Part shown: positions 62,054 through 64,000 of the stretch, piece by piece
Position numbering within the stretch: position 1 is the first letter of the stretch
Layout of the letters: the number at the start of each line of letters is the position of its first letter
Source of the DNA: Amycolatopsis jejuensis
GTDB taxonomy: Bacteria > Actinomycetota > Actinomycetes > Mycobacteriales > Pseudonocardiaceae
Direction of reading: 5' to 3'
DNA: 64,000 nt
NCBI RefSeq assembly: GCF_000717335.1
Contig: NZ_JNYZ01000011.1
Location: 407,794 to 471,793 of the forward strand
Notes under the pieces: generated by a model
What the model was told of the DNA's origin: nothing
Databases searched by the model: none
What the model saw: only the letters and a program-made list of their open reading frames with translations
Translations under genes and position numbers: made by a program

Positions 62054-63127
62054 ATGCCGATCGCACGCACGCTGCCGTCCCGGAGTGGGTTCCCCCGTCC
62101 GGACGGTGCCGTCGCCGCGGCCTCGGTCCCCGCACAGCGCGGTGGCCGGACCAGCCCGACAGGAGCGTTCCCCATCGATACCCCCAGTCCCTCCGCCACC
62201 CTGACCGAGGAACGCCCGGCCCCCGAGCCGATGCTCGCCGGCCGCAAGACCGGCACCGAGGCGTTCCTGGTGAAACTCTTCGCGGTGATCCCGCTCGTGG
62301 CGGTCGCCGCCGCGGTACCGCTGGCCTGGGGGTGGGGACTCAGCTGGCTCGACATCGGGCTCGCCGTCGGGTTCTACTACCTCACCGGGCTCGGCATCAC
62401 CATCGGATTTCACCGGTACTTCACGCACGGCGCCTTCCGCGCGCGCCGCGGCCTGCGGATCGCGCTGGCCGTCGCGGGCAGCATGGCGATGCAGGGTCCG
62501 GTGATCGCCTGGGTCGCCGACCACCGCCGCCACCACGCGTACGCCGACCGCGATGGCGACCCGCATTCGCCGTGGCGTTTCGGCACCTCGCCGTCCGCGC
62601 TGGCGAAGGGCTTCTGGCACGCGCACATGGGCTGGCTGTTCGACCGCGACAAGACCAACCCGCGCCGCTTCGCCCCCGACCTGCTCGACGACGCCGACCT
62701 GCGGCTGGTCGACCGGCTGTTCCCGGTGCTCACCGTGGTGACGCTGCTGATGCCCGCGCTGCTGGGCGGCCTGATCACGATGAGCTGGTGGGGCGCGCTC
62801 ACGGCGTTCTTCTGGGCCGGGCTCGTGCGGGTCGCGGCGCTGCACCACGTGACCTGGTCGGTGAACTCGCTGTGCCACCTGATCGGCGAGCGCCCGTTCG
62901 ACGCGCGCGACCGCTCGTCCAACTTCTGGCCGCTGGCGATCCTGTCCTTCGGCGAGTCCTGGCACAACTCCCACCATGCGGACCCGACCGGGGCCCGGCA
63001 CGGCGTCGGCCGCGGCCAGCTCGACACGTCGGCGCGGCTGATCTGGCTGTTCGAGAAGCTGAACTGGGCCACCCACGTCCGCTGGCCGCGCCCGGAACGG
63101 CTGGCCCGCAAGCTCAAGACCGCCTGA
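62054..63127 (+). CDS. Acyl-CoA (stearoyl-type) desaturase, membrane-bound
   Basis: Up to 357 residues. Fatty-acid desaturase with four membrane segments and three histidine boxes: HRYFTH, HRRHH and HNSHH. It makes the delta-9 double bond using ferredoxin or cytochrome-type donors. The start is unclear. ATG 62054 has no ribosome site, and ATG 62231 would cut conserved N-terminal residues (TEERPAPEPMLAG). AGGAG at 62161 is followed at 8 bases by an in-frame ATC. The end overlaps the convergent gene by 14 bases. Confidence 0.92.
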   Translation: MPIARTLPSRSGFPRPDGAVAAASVPAQRGGRTSPTGAFPIDTPSPSATLTEERPAPEPMLAGRKTGTEAFLVKLFAVIPLVAVAAAVPLAWGWGLSWLDIGLAVGFYYLTGLGITIGFHRYFTHGAFRARRGLRIALAVAGSMAMQGPVIAWVADHRRHHAYADRDGDPHSPWRFGTSPSALAKGFWHAHMGWLFDRDKTNPRRFAPDLLDDADLRLVDRLFPVLTVVTLLMPALLGGLITMSWWGALTAFFWAGLVRVAALHHVTWSVNSLCHLIGERPFDARDRSSNFWPLAILSFGESWHNSHHADPTGARHGVGRGQLDTSARLIWLFEKLNWATHVRWPRPERLARKLKTA

Positions 63128-63560
63128 CGCACTCCTCCAGCCGGGTCCGCAGGTCACCGTGGCTCGACACGGCCAGCACCGGCCGGGCCGGGCGGGCCGT
63201 TTCCCGCGCGCCGAGCACGTCGTCCACGAAACGCCGTACCCGCTCCGGCTCCGGGGTCAGGTCCCCGCCCAGGTGAGCCACTACCTGGGCGGGCTCGGCG
63301 GGCGTCGTCTCCACCGCGACGGTCCAGCCTTGGCGCACGCTCCACAGCAGCATCAAATCCCGTCCGGGGAACCTCGGTGACCGCCCGCTGAGCGCAACGT
63401 AGGCGGTGACCGTGTCGGCCACCTCGCACGATGTGCACTCCACGGTCACCCCGACGGCCGCGGCGACCTCGCGCACGTAGGCGGCCAACGCACGGCGCAG
63501 TACCTGCGGATCGTCGGCGGCGGGCAGGGGCATCGGGCGTTCGGGACCGGACAGGAGCAT
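63114..63560 (-). CDS. DUF6292 family protein
   Basis: 148 residues from ATG 63560, with GAGGAGA upstream. A small alpha/beta domain with ALAAYVREVAAAVGV, SCEVADTVTAYVAL and GRDLMLLWSVRQGW; the family is typical of Pseudonocardiaceae. Function unknown. Convergent overlap with the desaturase gene. Confidence 0.8.
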   Translation of the reverse strand: MLLSGPERPMPLPAADDPQVLRRALAAYVREVAAAVGVTVECTSCEVADTVTAYVALSGRSPRFPGRDLMLLWSVRQGWTVAVETTPAEPAQVVAHLGGDLTPEPERVRRFVDDVLGARETARPARPVLAVSSHGDLRTRLEECVRRS

Positions 63561-64000
63561 GGGTCTCCTCTTCCGCCGCCACTTGCAGGCCCGGAGCACG
63601 GAAAGTGCCGCGGAGACCGGCGGTCGCGATGATCGGGGCCGCACCGGATCGGGCATCCGGCGGCTGGACCGGCCTCGACTGTACCCGCTGGGACAAGCCA
63701 CCAGCGCAGGTCAACCCGACTGGCCGCCACCCGCGTCGCCCGCCTGGCCACCACGGTCGCCCGAATCGGCGATCGACGTGGCTACCCGCGCCGCTTGCAC
63801 GTACGTGCCACACGGCTACGCGGGCGTTCGACAACCTCCGGCACCGCGGCGTCGACCGCGCGATCGGTGCGCCACAGCATCTCTTCGGCGCGGGCACCAG
63901 GTCGAGCACCGCGCCGTCGCGGGCGTCAACCCACCAGAGCAGGTCAACCCGCCTGGCCACCACCCAGGTCACCACCCACGTCACCCGCCTGGCCGCCACC
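63561..64000. other. Window end: repeats and degraded coding sequence
   Basis: No intact gene. CACCAG-GCAGGTCAACCCG and CTGGCC-CCACC recur at ~63700 and ~63939. On the minus strand, short gene-like pieces (VDLLWWVDARDGAVLDL; then AEEMLWRTDRAVDAAV in another frame) suggest a decayed or repeat-disrupted gene running in from beyond the window. Confidence 0.4.

Noticed and set aside
1..64000. tRNA, rRNA or integrase-type attachment sites
   Set aside because: No cloverleaf, rRNA segment, integrase or transposase was seen on either strand.

Overview
The window is high-GC actinomycete DNA. It has many GTG starts, 4-base ATGA/GTGA gene overlaps, F420-type luciferase-like oxidoreductases, a mycothiol-type DsbA protein, a CtaJ-like oxidase subunit and a DUF6292 gene. 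Together these suggest a Pseudonocardiaceae genome, most likely Amycolatopsis. That genus call is inference from gene content and repeat style, not from a marker gene. I saw no rRNA, tRNA, CRISPR array, insertion sequence or phage gene.

Layout. 1-6.9 kb is the 3' part of a small nonribosomal peptide operon: a carrier protein cut by the window edge, a C-A-PCP synthetase, a thioesterase, a P450, an aryl-acid AMP ligase and a second free carrier. Most of these genes overlap by 4-8 bases. 7.0-11.7 kb holds an acetyltransferase, a LysR regulator and a divergent acyl-CoA dehydrogenase/SDR/thiolase operon. 11.9-13.2 kb pairs a family-2 glycosyltransferase with a 55-residue protein that is almost only a LAxTG sorting signal. 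13.8-16.2 kb is a histidine kinase/response regulator pair whose kinase carries a repeat expansion in the ATP lid. 16.8-20.9 kb holds a DUF2079 membrane protein and a large secreted hydrolase whose ends overlap.

21-30.4 kb looks like one catabolic regulon: an M19 dipeptidase relative, an enolase-superfamily enzyme, a luciferase-like oxidoreductase, a polar amino acid ABC transporter, an opine dehydrogenase-type enzyme, a GntR regulator and an M20 amidohydrolase. The same 23-bp palindromic site lies over the -35 of two promoters in it, those of the enolase gene and of gntR. 30.4-43.1 kb is an accessory stretch of AraC, TetR and MarR regulators with flavin monooxygenases, a phthalate-dioxygenase-type reductase, a dihydroxyphthalate decarboxylase-like protein and hydrolases. 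43.1-44.7 kb is a graveyard of broken genes ending in a minisatellite. 44.7-48 kb has a TetR/FAD monooxygenase pair and an F420-type oxidoreductase/SnoaL pair under a site that fits the KstR motif.

48-64 kb is mostly housekeeping: Nei-type glycosylase, RpiB, ComB-like protein, metallo-beta-lactamase fold protein, DsbA/Rv2466c-like protein, PepN, DUF5130, CtaJ-like protein, HNH nuclease, MscS, truncated haemoglobin, GH13 glucosidase, cold-shock protein, fatty-acid desaturase and DUF6292. Within it sits the most unusual gene of the window, at 56292-56699. It encodes 17 perfect GTRVT pentads in a 6-residue repeat, kept identical in protein while the codons vary freely.

A second theme runs through the window: tandem-repeat expansions at convergent gene junctions (13.2, 34.1, 36.2, 44.2 and 60.8 kb). 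In at least three of these the repeat unit contains the last codons of a flanking gene.
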